This document shows positions 8,169 to 15,475 of a stretch of DNA of 32,540 nucleotides, one piece after another (position 1 is the first letter of the stretch; the number at the start of each line of letters is the position of its first letter). Under the pieces are notes generated by a model, which was not told the origin of the DNA, searched no databases, and was given only the letters and a program-made list of their open reading frames with translations. A program made the position numbers and the translations under genes. The stretch is from Sunxiuqinia dokdonensis (GTDB lineage: Bacteria > Bacteroidota > Bacteroidia > Bacteroidales > Prolixibacteraceae): NCBI RefSeq assembly GCF_001270965.1, contig NZ_LGIA01000046.1, forward strand, positions 1 to 32,540, given 5' to 3'.

Positions 8169-8226
8169 ATCATTTAATTTTTATCGGTTTAATCCGTTTC
8201 AACTGCTTCTGTTGAAAAACAAGGCC

Positions 8227-8374
8227 AAAAGACTCACCGGATTCACCAAAACCGGTCAAAAATCATGGTCAATAACTACAAAAATGACCTTTATTAACAA
8301 CTGAACTACAAACGATTAAGCCCTTCTGGTGAGTTCAAAGGTAAAATAAAAAAAGACTCACCGTTTAACTCACC
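8227..8374. repeat. Direct and inverted ACTCACC repeats, candidate integrase arm sites
   Basis: AAAAGACTCACCG is repeated exactly at 8227-8239 and 8351-8363. A further ACTCACC lies at 8368-8374, and GGTGAGT (the inverse) at 8328-8334. The cluster begins about 60 bases before the recombinase start codon, the usual place for arm-type sites of such enzymes. Confidence 0.55.
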
Positions 8375-8419
8375 TGAATTGTGATATTTTCTGATATGAA
8401 TTGATTTGACAAAAATCAA

Positions 8420-8453
8420 AAAAGCCTGTAAATCATACAACTTACAGGCTTTT
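8420..8453 (-). terminator. Terminator of tRNA-Pro
   Basis: AAAAGCCTGTAA (8420-8431) pairs perfectly with TTACAGGCTTTT (8442-8453) around a 10-base loop. Read on the - strand it follows the tRNA 3' end by about 21 bases and runs into a T-rich stretch, so it should end the tRNA transcript. Confidence 0.75.
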
Positions 8454-8474
8454 GACTTCCTTTGATTTCCCATT

Positions 8475-8551
8475 TGGTCGGGATGAAAGGATTTGAACCT
8501 TCGACCCCCACGTCCCGAACGTGGTACGCTACCAGACTGCGCTACATCCCG
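8475..8551 (-). tRNA. tRNA-Pro (anticodon CGG)
   Basis: Read on the - strand the sequence folds as a complete 77-base tRNA. The acceptor CGGGATG pairs with CATCCCG, the T arm carries GGTTCAAATCC, and the anticodon stem CCACG/CGTGG encloses the loop TTCGGGA with anticodon CGG, which reads the Pro codon CCG. Discriminator A and an encoded CCA (8475-8477) are present. Its 3' end faces the integrase gene, a common arrangement for elements that insert at tRNA genes, but its own terminator is intact just beyond and no second copy of its 3' end was seen in the window. Confidence 0.96.
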
Positions 8552-8726
8552 GTGTTTTTGAAGTGGCACAAATGTACAATTTTCAAGGGAAATGATCGAA
8601 CACTTTTTTTGAAAAAAATCCAGTTTTTTGGAAATTTGGGCGATCATCCCCTGCGAATCGTTTTTCGTAATAACGTTAACCGATTGCCAGACTGCAGCTT
8701 TTTATTCAAAAAATAAATACCAGACA

Positions 8727-8758
8727 ATTGACTCTTTTACTTTTATTTCGTACATTTA
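8727..8758 (+). promoter_or_regulatory. Putative promoter of the lysis-like cassette
   Basis: TACATTTA at 8751-8758 is a near match to TAnnTTTG, with ATTG at 8727-8730 as a -33-like element 20 bases upstream. It lies about 27 bases before the amidase start. Confidence 0.35.
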
Positions 8759-8785
8759 TTAACAATAAACTAAACGTTCAATTCT

Positions 8786-9514
8786 ATGCACATCAAAAAC
8801 CTAATCAAAGAACTGCCCTGGCATGCCGACCGTGTTTGGCAAAGACGGGAACTCTCCCAAATTGATAAAATAATCGTTCATCAGGAGTTGGGAGAAAGCA
8901 CTATTGAGCAAGTCAATGCCTACCACACCTCTGTTGGTCCTCAAAACCACATCACCCCCAGAGGCTGCCCGCACATATGTTACCACTATGCCATCCGAAA
9001 AAATGGTGAAATTGTGCAGGTGAACGAATTATCAGACATTGTGTGGCAATGCAAAGGACAAAACACGAGCGGTGTTGGAATCATGCTTGTGGGCAACTTC
9101 TCGGGACCGGGATATGACATGGGAACTAGTGAACCAACGCCGGAGCAAATTCAATCGACCGAACAGTTGGTCGATTTCCTGTTGGAAAGTCTAAGCCTCC
9201 CAAACACCAGTCTTTTCGGACATTATCACTTTGGGAAACCGGCATGCCCCGGACACGTCATGCAAGCCTGGATCGAACAAAAGCGGGGCGTGCTCAATGT
9301 TGGAGTAAGTGAACAAAAAGTTGAAAAATCAATTACTGAAATTCAATCGCGACTCAACACCCTGGGCTATGCTGCCGGAAAAGTAGATGGCCTGCTTGGA
9401 ATGAAAACACAGTCAGCTATACGGCGTTTTCAAGCCGATCAGCATCTGCTGGTTGATGGAATTGTCGGTCCTCAAACCTGGTCGAAATTATTAAACCTAA
9501 CAGCAAAATCATGA
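8786..9514 (+). CDS. N-acetylmuramoyl-L-alanine amidase with peptidoglycan-binding domain (endolysin-like)
   Basis: This 242-residue protein has an Amidase_2 (T7 lysozyme/PGRP-like) domain at about residues 20-160 and a C-terminal PG_binding_1 domain at about 182-237 (EIQSRLNTLGYAAGKVDGLLG ... DGIVGPQTW). Expected zinc ligands are visible: His32 (KIIVHQ), His146 (FGHYH) and Cys154 (PACPGH), and the CYHYAI strand supplies the catalytic Tyr. It should cleave the bond between MurNAc and the stem peptide. There is no signal peptide, so, as for phage endolysins, it would need a holin or other route to reach the wall. The stop codon overlaps the start of the next gene (ATGA), and three further small membrane or secreted genes follow in the same tightly packed unit. 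Confidence 0.92.
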   Translation: MHIKNLIKELPWHADRVWQRRELSQIDKIIVHQELGESTIEQVNAYHTSVGPQNHITPRGCPHICYHYAIRKNGEIVQVNELSDIVWQCKGQNTSGVGIMLVGNFSGPGYDMGTSEPTPEQIQSTEQLVDFLLESLSLPNTSLFGHYHFGKPACPGHVMQAWIEQKRGVLNVGVSEQKVEKSITEIQSRLNTLGYAAGKVDGLLGMKTQSAIRRFQADQHLLVDGIVGPQTWSKLLNLTAKS

Positions 9515-9957
9515 ACTCAAAAAGTAATATCAATCAAGACGAATTCTATACCATCACTCAAAAAGAATTTTGGTTGAAATGGTTTTCCAAATTCATGTTT
9601 ACCCTCATATCGGTAAAAGTATGGGGCTTGATTGCCTGCACCTGGGTTTCAACCTACCTGCTCTTGTGTCATGAAATGGTTTCTGTAGGCGACCAAGTCT
9701 ATGAACTTGGCATTACCGGGGCACAATGGGTAACGTTTAATACAACAATCTGGGGCCTGATTTTCGGCATGAAAGAAATTTTCCGGGTGATGGACAACAA
9801 AGATCGCAGTGACGCAAAAATCATCCAGGAAGACAACAGAACCAAAGAGGAAATTGCCAAAATTACAGCCAGCACGATGACTCCAACCGGTGCATCCGGA
9901 TCTAAATCGACGTACACTGCCGATGGAAAAGAAGTAGTAGCCGATGAACCTAATTAA
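9511..9957 (+). CDS. Small two-helix membrane protein, holin-like
   Basis: This 148-residue protein is not recognised by family. Its start overlaps the amidase stop by 4 bases (ATGA), implying translational coupling. Two membrane segments are apparent: about residues 28-53 (FMFTLISVKVWGLIACTWVS...) and about 70-91 (AQWVTFNTTIWGLIFGMKEIF). They are followed by a polar, charged tail (EDNRTKEEIAKIT) that ends in a Thr/Ser/Gly-rich low-complexity stretch. Size, two helices and position right after an endolysin-like amidase fit a holin or holin-like protein, but this rests on context and topology only. Confidence 0.7.
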   Translation: MNSKSNINQDEFYTITQKEFWLKWFSKFMFTLISVKVWGLIACTWVSTYLLLCHEMVSVGDQVYELGITGAQWVTFNTTIWGLIFGMKEIFRVMDNKDRSDAKIIQEDNRTKEEIAKITASTMTPTGASGSKSTYTADGKEVVADEPN

Positions 9958-10381
9958 CAATGACATTATGGCGAAGAATATTAAAATAATCATCATAGGC
10001 CTGATTATCCTGGCAATTGTTGCTTCACTTATTTTTGTGAGCTTCAAAATTGAAGGGCCAGGAACGCTCATTGGCGGCTTAGCCGTGCTGTGGGCCGGAG
10101 CAAAATCGAAGATCTTTGGCAGTAATAACACAGAAGATAAGATTGAAAAAATCAAGGCCGATCATCATCTAAAACGGGATGAATGGCAAACGGCTAAAGA
10201 AGAGTACGATTCCAAATTTCGGCTGCTTCAGGCGCAAATGCAATACATTGACTACAAATCAGCCTTAATCTCTGAAAAAATTAGTCATTTGGATGAATAC
10301 CAGAAGAAAAAGATCGAGGAAATAGAACATGCCGACAGCGACCAACTGCTGAAACTATTAAATGAAAGGAGTAACCCATGA
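9944..10381 (+). CDS. Small membrane-anchored coiled-coil protein
   Basis: This is 145 residues from the ATG at 9944, which overlaps the previous gene by 14 bases. An ATG at 9968 (MAKNIKIIIIGLII) is an equally good or better start because it places the first membrane helix at the very N-terminus. Hydrophobic segments are at about residues 12-33 (IIIIGLIILAIVASLIFVSF) and about 39-53 (GTLIGGLAVLWAGA). The remainder, from about residue 60, is a highly charged helical region (KIEKIKADHHLKRDEWQTAKEEYDS... EYQKKKIEEIEHADSDQL) likely to form a coiled coil. No family is recognised. It lies between a holin-like and a spanin-like gene, so a part in an envelope-disrupting complex is possible. The stop overlaps the next start (ATGA). 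Confidence 0.68.
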   Translation: MNLINNDIMAKNIKIIIIGLIILAIVASLIFVSFKIEGPGTLIGGLAVLWAGAKSKIFGSNNTEDKIEKIKADHHLKRDEWQTAKEEYDSKFRLLQAQMQYIDYKSALISEKISHLDEYQKKKIEEIEHADSDQLLKLLNERSNP

Positions 10382-10812
10382 TAAAAAAACAAATCCTACT
10401 CAGTCTGCTTTTCATGATCGCGATTGGAGCCTCAGCACAAAGCCGCAAGCTTATACCTGGAGCAAGCTTTACCAACCAGTCGACCGACACGCTGTACATT
10501 ATCCCAATGCAGCAGGTGAAATCGCTTCTGTCAAGTGCTGTCAGCAATGACATTAACGAACAAAAGCTGGAGTTATACCAAAAGAAAATCAGCTTGTTTG
10601 AGGACAGATCAGCACTGGCTGACAGTGCCATCACAATCAAAAAGCTGGAAGCTGACTACTGGCACAGCCAACTTCGCCAAAATGACCAACTACTGGAAAA
10701 CCAACGAATTGAAAACGTTAAACTGATTGATGAAAAGAACCGGATCCGGCAATCGCGGGTGTACTATTTGGTAGCCGGCCTGGTTGCCGGTGCAGTGCTG
10801 GTATCGCTCTGA
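10378..10812 (+). CDS. Secreted coiled-coil protein with C-terminal membrane helix, spanin-like topology
   Basis: This 144-residue protein starts by an ATGA overlap with the previous gene. It has an N-terminal signal peptide ending near GASAQS (residue about 21), a central helical coiled-coil region (about 55-120, KLELYQKKISLFEDRSALADSA...) and a C-terminal hydrophobic helix (about 128-143, VYYLVAGLVAGAVLVSL). It would therefore be periplasmic and tethered to the inner membrane at its C-terminus. No family is recognised. A periplasmic coiled coil as the last gene of an amidase/holin-like cassette recalls Rz-type spanins, but orientation and anchor differ from lambda Rz, so this is only an analogy. 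Its TGA is directly abutted by the stop of the convergent gene at 10813. Confidence 0.68.
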   Translation: MIKKQILLSLLFMIAIGASAQSRKLIPGASFTNQSTDTLYIIPMQQVKSLLSSAVSNDINEQKLELYQKKISLFEDRSALADSAITIKKLEADYWHSQLRQNDQLLENQRIENVKLIDEKNRIRQSRVYYLVAGLVAGAVLVSL

Positions 10813-12024
10813 TTATTTCTCCAGAAAGTCACGCAGATAACTAAACCGGGGAGTCAGTTTTCCGTTTTTCAGAATGGTGGCCCGTTCAACAATCTCCTCT
10901 TTGTCTTCACCAAACAGGGAAGGGAACACTTCGTAGTATAAATCCCGGGCAAAAGTTCGGGAAGCATCCATCGGTAGCGCAGCCGGCAAATTATCGACAG
11001 CGGTGACCGTAACATGCGATGAAGAACTAAATGGCTCCTGCTCAGTTAGCTGTTGTGCATCCACATCGTAAAAAGGAGAATCAATTTCGGAGGTCCGTAG
11101 AGTCGTCGGAATCGGTCCGGGCACATCGCAGCTGATATCCGACACCAGCGAAATACCAAAATCCTTTGATCTCAAATCATCGGCGGTGAAAAAATGTGGC
11201 GAATCCTGATTCCAAAAATGACAGGCAATCAACACGTCAGCCACTTTCGTGTAAGGTAAGAATGCCGATTCATAGTCTGACGGATGATCGAAAAAATGTT
11301 GTTCAACAAAAGGCCCGTTTTTTCTTCTCACATAATCTTCCGGATCCAAGCGCGTAAACACTGGGTGATCATATTCGTGCTCCAGGAATTCTTTGGGCAA
11401 CACTTCCGGAATCCCCAGGTGATGGATGATCTCAAGCGCCCCCGATGCAACACGCCCACCACCGGTGACCACAATCTTCAGCGGCGGAATCTTTAATTTT
11501 TTCAACTGCTGATGTAACACTTTCAGATCCCGGCACTGCTCCGGGCCCGGGAGTTCAACCCGACAAAAGCGCTTCCAAATTCCTACAAAGGCATAGTATG
11601 CTCCAACAACGCCGGCCCAAAAACCAAAGGCCACCAGCCGGGCCCGATGTTTATCAACGAAATACTCATAGTCGATTAAGGTGATATTCTTTTGCGCCAT
11701 CAGCTTGAAAAAGTCACGATTATAGGCCTGTTTTTTAGCAACATGACTAAACATGAGATAGGTTTTCCCTTCAATCAAAGCTTCATTGGCCACTTCCTTC
11801 ACGCCAATCAGCAAATCGCAATGCGACACATCATCGACCACCGGAATATTCAGCTTTCGATATTCATTATCCTGATGAACCCGCCATGTACTTGACTGAA
11901 CAACCAACTCAACTTGCGGGTAGTTTTGCTGAATCAACGCTGCGGTTTCGGGAGTGATGGCCACCCGTCTGTCTTGCCATCGTCTTGTTTCTTGCAGTAT
12001 TCCTACTTTCATTTTAAGAGCCAT
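10813..12024 (-). CDS. NAD(P)-dependent dehydrogenase of the saccharopine/alanine dehydrogenase family
   Basis: This 403-residue cytoplasmic enzyme begins MKVGILQETRRWQDRRVAITPE, the N-terminal AlaDh_PNT signature with the conserved ERRVA-like segment. It has a Rossmann-type nucleotide-binding region at about residues 182-200 (LKIVVTGGGRVASGALEII). The overall length fits NAD-dependent saccharopine dehydrogenase (lysine-forming) or a closely related homologue better than alanine dehydrogenase (about 370), and the middle segment (HRARLVAFGFWAGVVGAYYA) is like that group. The exact substrate cannot be set from sequence alone. Two starts are possible, ATG at 12024 or at 12012 (MKVGIL), the latter matching family N-termini better. 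It is convergent with the lysis-like cassette with no bases between the two stops. Confidence 0.8.
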   Translation of the reverse strand: MALKMKVGILQETRRWQDRRVAITPETAALIQQNYPQVELVVQSSTWRVHQDNEYRKLNIPVVDDVSHCDLLIGVKEVANEALIEGKTYLMFSHVAKKQAYNRDFFKLMAQKNITLIDYEYFVDKHRARLVAFGFWAGVVGAYYAFVGIWKRFCRVELPGPEQCRDLKVLHQQLKKLKIPPLKIVVTGGGRVASGALEIIHHLGIPEVLPKEFLEHEYDHPVFTRLDPEDYVRRKNGPFVEQHFFDHPSDYESAFLPYTKVADVLIACHFWNQDSPHFFTADDLRSKDFGISLVSDISCDVPGPIPTTLRTSEIDSPFYDVDAQQLTEQEPFSSSSHVTVTAVDNLPAALPMDASRTFARDLYYEVFPSLFGEDKEEIVERATILKNGKLTPRFSYLRDFLEK

Positions 12025-12089
12025 TTTCTGTTATTTGCGGTAAGATAGTAAAATCGAACTGTTAAACGATTTTAAAATCAGACAAACCG

Positions 12090-12120
12090 TTTCCACTTCG
12101 TCCATTTTTGTGTACTTTTG
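12090..12120 (+). promoter_or_regulatory. Putative ssrA promoter
   Basis: TACTTTTG at 12113-12120 matches TAnnTTTG exactly. A TTTC at 12090-12093 lies 19 bases upstream as a -33-like element. Transcription would begin slightly upstream of the mature tmRNA 5' end at 12135, leaving a short leader to be removed. Confidence 0.55.
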
Positions 12121-12134
12121 TAGTCCTTTATACC

Positions 12135-12530
12135 GGGGCTGACTGGTTTTGACAGCGGGTAGAAGAGGTATGTAAGCATGTCGAGCTTTGGTTGTTGGCT
12201 CGGAAATCTTAATGATCAAACCTTTAATTGGCGAAAACAATTACGCTCTTGCAGCGTAACCGAATCAAGTAGGTTATGCTTAATCCCGGCACCAGGTGCT
12301 GGGACAAGACATCGTCCGGATGCTATTGCCTTGAGGCTATTCGATATGACGGTGCAAAAAATCGAGGCTAGTTGAATGTTTGCTTTGTACATTCAGCGAA
12401 ACTTAAGAAGCTAAGGTAGTAGTCGGTGGCCTTGATCCTGCTGCTACTCGAAAATCAAGTCGAGGCTACACATGTAGAAAGCATATTGCTTCCTCGTTTG
12501 GACCCGGGTTCGATTCCCGGCAGCTCCACC
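12135..12530 (+). ncRNA. ssrA: tmRNA (ssrA)
   Basis: The 5' end GGGGCTGAC pairs as the acceptor stem with CAGCTCC near the 3' end (12521-12527). The T arm CCCGGGTTCGATTCCCGG is at 12503-12520. The tag reading frame runs from 12230 to TAA at 12257-12259 and encodes GENNYALAA (probably preceded by an Ala carried on the tmRNA), ending in the ALAA degradation signal. The RNA rescues stalled ribosomes and tags their products for proteolysis. After the discriminator A the genome reads CCCA rather than CCA, so the CCA tail is probably added after transcription. The 3' 23 bases are partly repeated 19.5 kb downstream (32065-32087). Confidence 0.97.
12507..12529 (+). repeat. ssrA 3'-end core, candidate left attachment site
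   Basis: GGTTCGATTCCCGG followed by CAGCTCCAC. The first 14 bases recur exactly, and 21 of the 23 bases overall, at 32065-32087 in the same orientation. The 3' ends of tRNA and tmRNA genes are classic integration sites. Confidence 0.55.
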
Positions 12531-12532
12531 CA

Positions 12533-12576
12533 AAATGCTGACTGTCAATCAATTAATATTGACCTAGTCAGCATTT
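12533..12576 (+). terminator. Hairpin after tmRNA
   Basis: AAATGCTGACT (12533-12543) pairs perfectly with AGTCAGCATTT (12566-12576). TCAAT and ATTGA inside can extend the stem. It follows the tmRNA directly, though the T run after it is short. Confidence 0.65.
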
Positions 12577-12636
12577 AGTCATTCAGAAAGAAAACCAGTG
12601 TTTCTTCAGGCTTCTTATCTCGTCTTTTCTCTATTC

Positions 12637-13752
12637 TTAAAACTTTTGTAATTCATCGGGGCCAGGCTTGGCGTAATCCGGATCTTTGGCGCGAATAATG
12701 AGTTCACCGCCAACCAATTTCACTTCCAGCGGAACGAACGTAACGCCTTGCTCGTTGATCGTTTGGGCTGTTTCGGAAAGGTCTCTCGTTTGAATCTCCC
12801 CTGATGGCAATGGTGGAACATTGGCATTGAAAAAAGCCGTACACCACCATTTTCCATGCTCGTCCTGAAATGGCGTTCCATGCCCGAGGAACCGCCCGAC
12901 AAACTTACGCTCGCTGTATGGACCCGTGATTTGATCTGCTGTGGCGTAGTAAAGATTATAACTTCCCTTACGCATAATTCCGGTCGACCACCCTGTGCCA
13001 AAAAGCACGTATTTTCCATGAATTTTTTGGATCAGGCAACCTTCGTGTCCCATCCTGCTAGTTTTGCCAGAGGGGCCGATGTCCACTGCTTCGCCGGAAA
13101 AATCCGAAAGGTCCGGCTTGAGAGGAGCAATTGTAGTGGCTCCCCAAATCATCCACCAGGTTCCATCATCGTTTTTAAACAAAGAAGGGTCGTGGCGTTT
13201 GCCGATCTTCGCCCCCATCGGATTAGTCCAGGGTCGCTGGGGCTCTGCTCCCGTGGCCACTGCCATGTTGGCTCCTGCAACAGGCGAAGGACTGGTGTGT
13301 ACTAAAACCAATTTGCCATCAACAAAATGAAACTCCGGTGCCCACAACCGCCAATCCGACTTCGACACCGTCTTGAACTTTTCCGGGTTTTCTGTAAACC
13401 AAAAGCCATCTTCGAGGCTGAACGGTACACCTAAGGATTTCCAATGAATAAAATCTTTCGATTTCCAGGCCTGGAGCTCAAAACCCACAAGACTCGAATC
13501 GCCCAATCCAATATTATAGATGGTCTGCTCAGATTCTTCGAGCGTGGGCGCTTGTGTTGTACCTGTAAGGTAAAAAAAACCGTCAGGCCCCTTTACCACG
13601 TAAGGATCCCGTATCCAACCATCTTTGACGTGAATGGCACGATCGTGATCAACCAACGCTTCTTTAATTTCTTCGGGGCTCGACAGGGAGCTGGTAACCA
13701 CATCGTCAGGACCTGACGAAATTAAGAATACCAAAAGCAGTAGTAATTTCAT
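12637..13752 (-). CDS. Glycoside hydrolase, GH43-like five-bladed propeller
   Basis: This 371-residue exported protein has an N-terminal hydrophobic signal segment (MKLLLLLVFLISSG) and the three acid residues expected of GH43-type inverting glycosidases. They are Asp49 in GWIRDPYV (general base), Asp188 in KRHDPSLF (pKa modulator) and Glu237 in MGHEGCLI (general acid). The WRLWAPEFHF segment (about 134-143) is also typical of the fold. Such enzymes usually release arabinose, xylose or galactose from side chains; the subfamily cannot be fixed here, and related propeller families such as GH117 remain possible. It is the last gene of the long - strand locus, 61 bases after a sulfatase, so it likely trims the same sulfated glycan in the periplasm or on the surface. 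Confidence 0.82.
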   Translation of the reverse strand: MKLLLLLVFLISSGPDDVVTSSLSSPEEIKEALVDHDRAIHVKDGWIRDPYVVKGPDGFFYLTGTTQAPTLEESEQTIYNIGLGDSSLVGFELQAWKSKDFIHWKSLGVPFSLEDGFWFTENPEKFKTVSKSDWRLWAPEFHFVDGKLVLVHTSPSPVAGANMAVATGAEPQRPWTNPMGAKIGKRHDPSLFKNDDGTWWMIWGATTIAPLKPDLSDFSGEAVDIGPSGKTSRMGHEGCLIQKIHGKYVLFGTGWSTGIMRKGSYNLYYATADQITGPYSERKFVGRFLGHGTPFQDEHGKWWCTAFFNANVPPLPSGEIQTRDLSETAQTINEQGVTFVPLEVKLVGGELIIRAKDPDYAKPGPDELQKF

Positions 13753-13813
13753 AAGCCAATATTTTTAAATTATTATCATCCATTTAATCGCCTGATTCGC
13801 AAAATTGACAGCG

Positions 13814-15415
13814 CTACCTTCCGCTTTGCTGTCGTTCCAACTCGCGAACTTTAGCCCAGTCTTCCACGAGATGTTTCTGCGCCCATTCGTTCCACATTTT
13901 TTTCATTTCACTAACTCGCTCAGGCCATTGACTGGCGAGATTATCCAATTCAGCCGGATCGGTTTTCAAATCATACAATTCCCAGTTTTCGCTATGGGTG
14001 GCACTCCATGCCGAAACCAACTTGAAGCTTCCCAGGCGAACAGCTTTGTTTCCTTCATGCTCCCAGAATATGGGTTCATCATGGATTGGTTTGCTTTTAT
14101 GAATCGCAGGAAAAATGCTTTTGCCAACTAACTTTGGAAGCTGATTTCCTTGGTAGATTTTGGGATAATCGGCTTGTGCCACGTCTTTAATGGAGGCAGC
14201 AACATCAGGTAAAAAACCATATTCCTCAACCCACTGACCATGCCTGTTACTGGAAATTCCATCGGGCCAGTGAACAATTAGCGGCGTACTAATTCCCCCT
14301 TCGTGCACCCAGTGTTTATATCGCTTAAAGGGCGTATTGGAAGCGTTGGCCCACGCTTCGCCGTATGATAACAGAAAACCTCTTTGGCTTTCGAGATTTT
14401 CTGCTTGTCCACCCCCAAGCATGCCCCCCTCGGCGCATGCTCCATTATCAGATAAAAAGAAAATAATCGTATTCTCCAAATCTCCACGTGCTTCCAGAAA
14501 CTCGACCAACTTGCCAATATTCTGATCCATCCGGTCAATTTGAGCCGCATAAATGGCCATTCGCAGATCCATTTCCTCCTGTTGTTCTTTTGACAAAGCG
14601 TCCCAGTCCGGGCCGGCCTGTTCCGACAAGTCCACGTCCCCGGCCAACAGCCCAATCGCCTTCATTTTTTCCAAACGGGCTTCCCTGATTTTTGTCCAGC
14701 CATCCAGGTATTTGCCGCGGTATTTGTCAATATCTTCCTTCAAAGCGTGGAGCGGCCAGTGAGGAGCCGTGTAAGAAAGATAAAGAAAGTAGGGCTTATC
14801 CGGCGTGGATTCTTCAATAAAACGAATGGCATAGTCGGTAAAGGCATCAGTCGTGTAATACTCACCCTCCGCCTTTACAGGATCATTCCCCAGACTTAAT
14901 CCTCTTGGTTCCTCAGGCTTGAAATAATTGGATGCACCGGAAAGTATACCATAAAACTGATCGAAGCCACGCTGCAAAGGCCATTTCTCCTTTCCATGAT
15001 ATCCCAAATGCCATTTTCCGGTCATGAATGTTTGGTAGCCATTCAATTTGAGCATTTCGGCAATTGTCAAACACTCCTTATTCAAATATCCTTGATATCC
15101 GGGCAATCCGTAATTGTGCTGGGTTGGATTATTTGGGGTATTGGTCATGTGCCCGATCCCGGTTTGGTGTGGATAAAGTCCAGTCATGAGCGAAGCGCGC
15201 GTTGGGCAACATCGGGCCGAATTGTAAAATTGTTTAAAGCGCACACCATGCTTGGCCAATTGATCAAGATTTGGAGTTTGGACCTCGCCCCCGTAGCACC
15301 CAATATCCGAAAAGCCCATATCATCAGCCATAATCAAAACGATATTTGGCTTTTGTGCGGCAGAAACACTTAGGGTCAAAGTGGATGCCAGCGTCAGCAA
15401 TGAGAATTTATTCAT
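13814..15415 (-). CDS. Arylsulfatase-type sulfatase (S1 family), Cys type
   Basis: This 533-residue protein has a signal peptide (cleavage near SVSAAQK, residue about 20) and the sulfatase signature CCPTRASLMTG. Cys69 is the residue to be converted to formylglycine (C-x-P-x-R with Arg73). Other active-site elements are Asp31-Asp32 (MADDMG, metal), Lys134/His136 (GKWHLG), His219 (TAPHW), Asp323-Asn324 (LSDNG, metal) and Lys367 (RYKHW). It should hydrolyse sulfate esters in the periplasm. The RCCPTRAS sequence and the GFDQFYG segment are as in the large arylsulfatase A-like group. It needs an anaerobic sulfatase-maturating enzyme, which is not in this window. It is the fifth sulfatase after the SusCD/GH2 genes in the - strand locus. 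Confidence 0.95.
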   Translation of the reverse strand: MNKFSLLTLASTLTLSVSAAQKPNIVLIMADDMGFSDIGCYGGEVQTPNLDQLAKHGVRFKQFYNSARCCPTRASLMTGLYPHQTGIGHMTNTPNNPTQHNYGLPGYQGYLNKECLTIAEMLKLNGYQTFMTGKWHLGYHGKEKWPLQRGFDQFYGILSGASNYFKPEEPRGLSLGNDPVKAEGEYYTTDAFTDYAIRFIEESTPDKPYFLYLSYTAPHWPLHALKEDIDKYRGKYLDGWTKIREARLEKMKAIGLLAGDVDLSEQAGPDWDALSKEQQEEMDLRMAIYAAQIDRMDQNIGKLVEFLEARGDLENTIIFFLSDNGACAEGGMLGGGQAENLESQRGFLLSYGEAWANASNTPFKRYKHWVHEGGISTPLIVHWPDGISSNRHGQWVEEYGFLPDVAASIKDVAQADYPKIYQGNQLPKLVGKSIFPAIHKSKPIHDEPIFWEHEGNKAVRLGSFKLVSAWSATHSENWELYDLKTDPAELDNLASQWPERVSEMKKMWNEWAQKHLVEDWAKVRELERQQSGR

Positions 15416-15475
15416 AGTTTGAAATTATTTGGGTTTGACTGATTTGATCCAGATTGCCTATCTAACGGTCTTAGC

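Larger units (their letters stand above)
8169..8474. other. Integrase upstream region with repeated ACTCACC motifs
   Basis: No coding sequence is supported. The interval contains four exact copies of ACTCACC: + strand at 8232, 8356 and 8368, and inverted at 8328-8334. The 13-base word AAAAGACTCACCG occurs exactly at 8227-8239 and 8351-8363. The tRNA-Pro terminator occupies 8420-8453. The repeats look like recombinase or accessory-factor binding sites. Confidence 0.55.

Noticed and set aside
6951-8551. The tyrosine recombinase as the enzyme that mobilised the 12.5-32.1 kb island
   Set aside because: It lies outside the repeat-bounded segment, beside tRNA-Pro, with several unrelated genes and ssrA in between; no evidence links it to ssrA.
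8475-8551. tRNA-Pro 3' end as a used integration site
   Set aside because: The tRNA terminator is intact just beyond its 3' end and no second copy of the tRNA 3' end was seen in the window; an insertion point outside the window cannot be excluded.
8306-8647. 113-residue - strand frame and 84-residue + strand frame across tRNA-Pro
   Set aside because: They run through the tRNA and its terminator, and contain the translated tRNA sequence (for example QSGSVPRSGRGGRRFKSFHPD), a well known false call.
12178-12375. 65-residue frame inside tmRNA
   Set aside because: It overlaps the tmRNA body; only the short tag frame is real.
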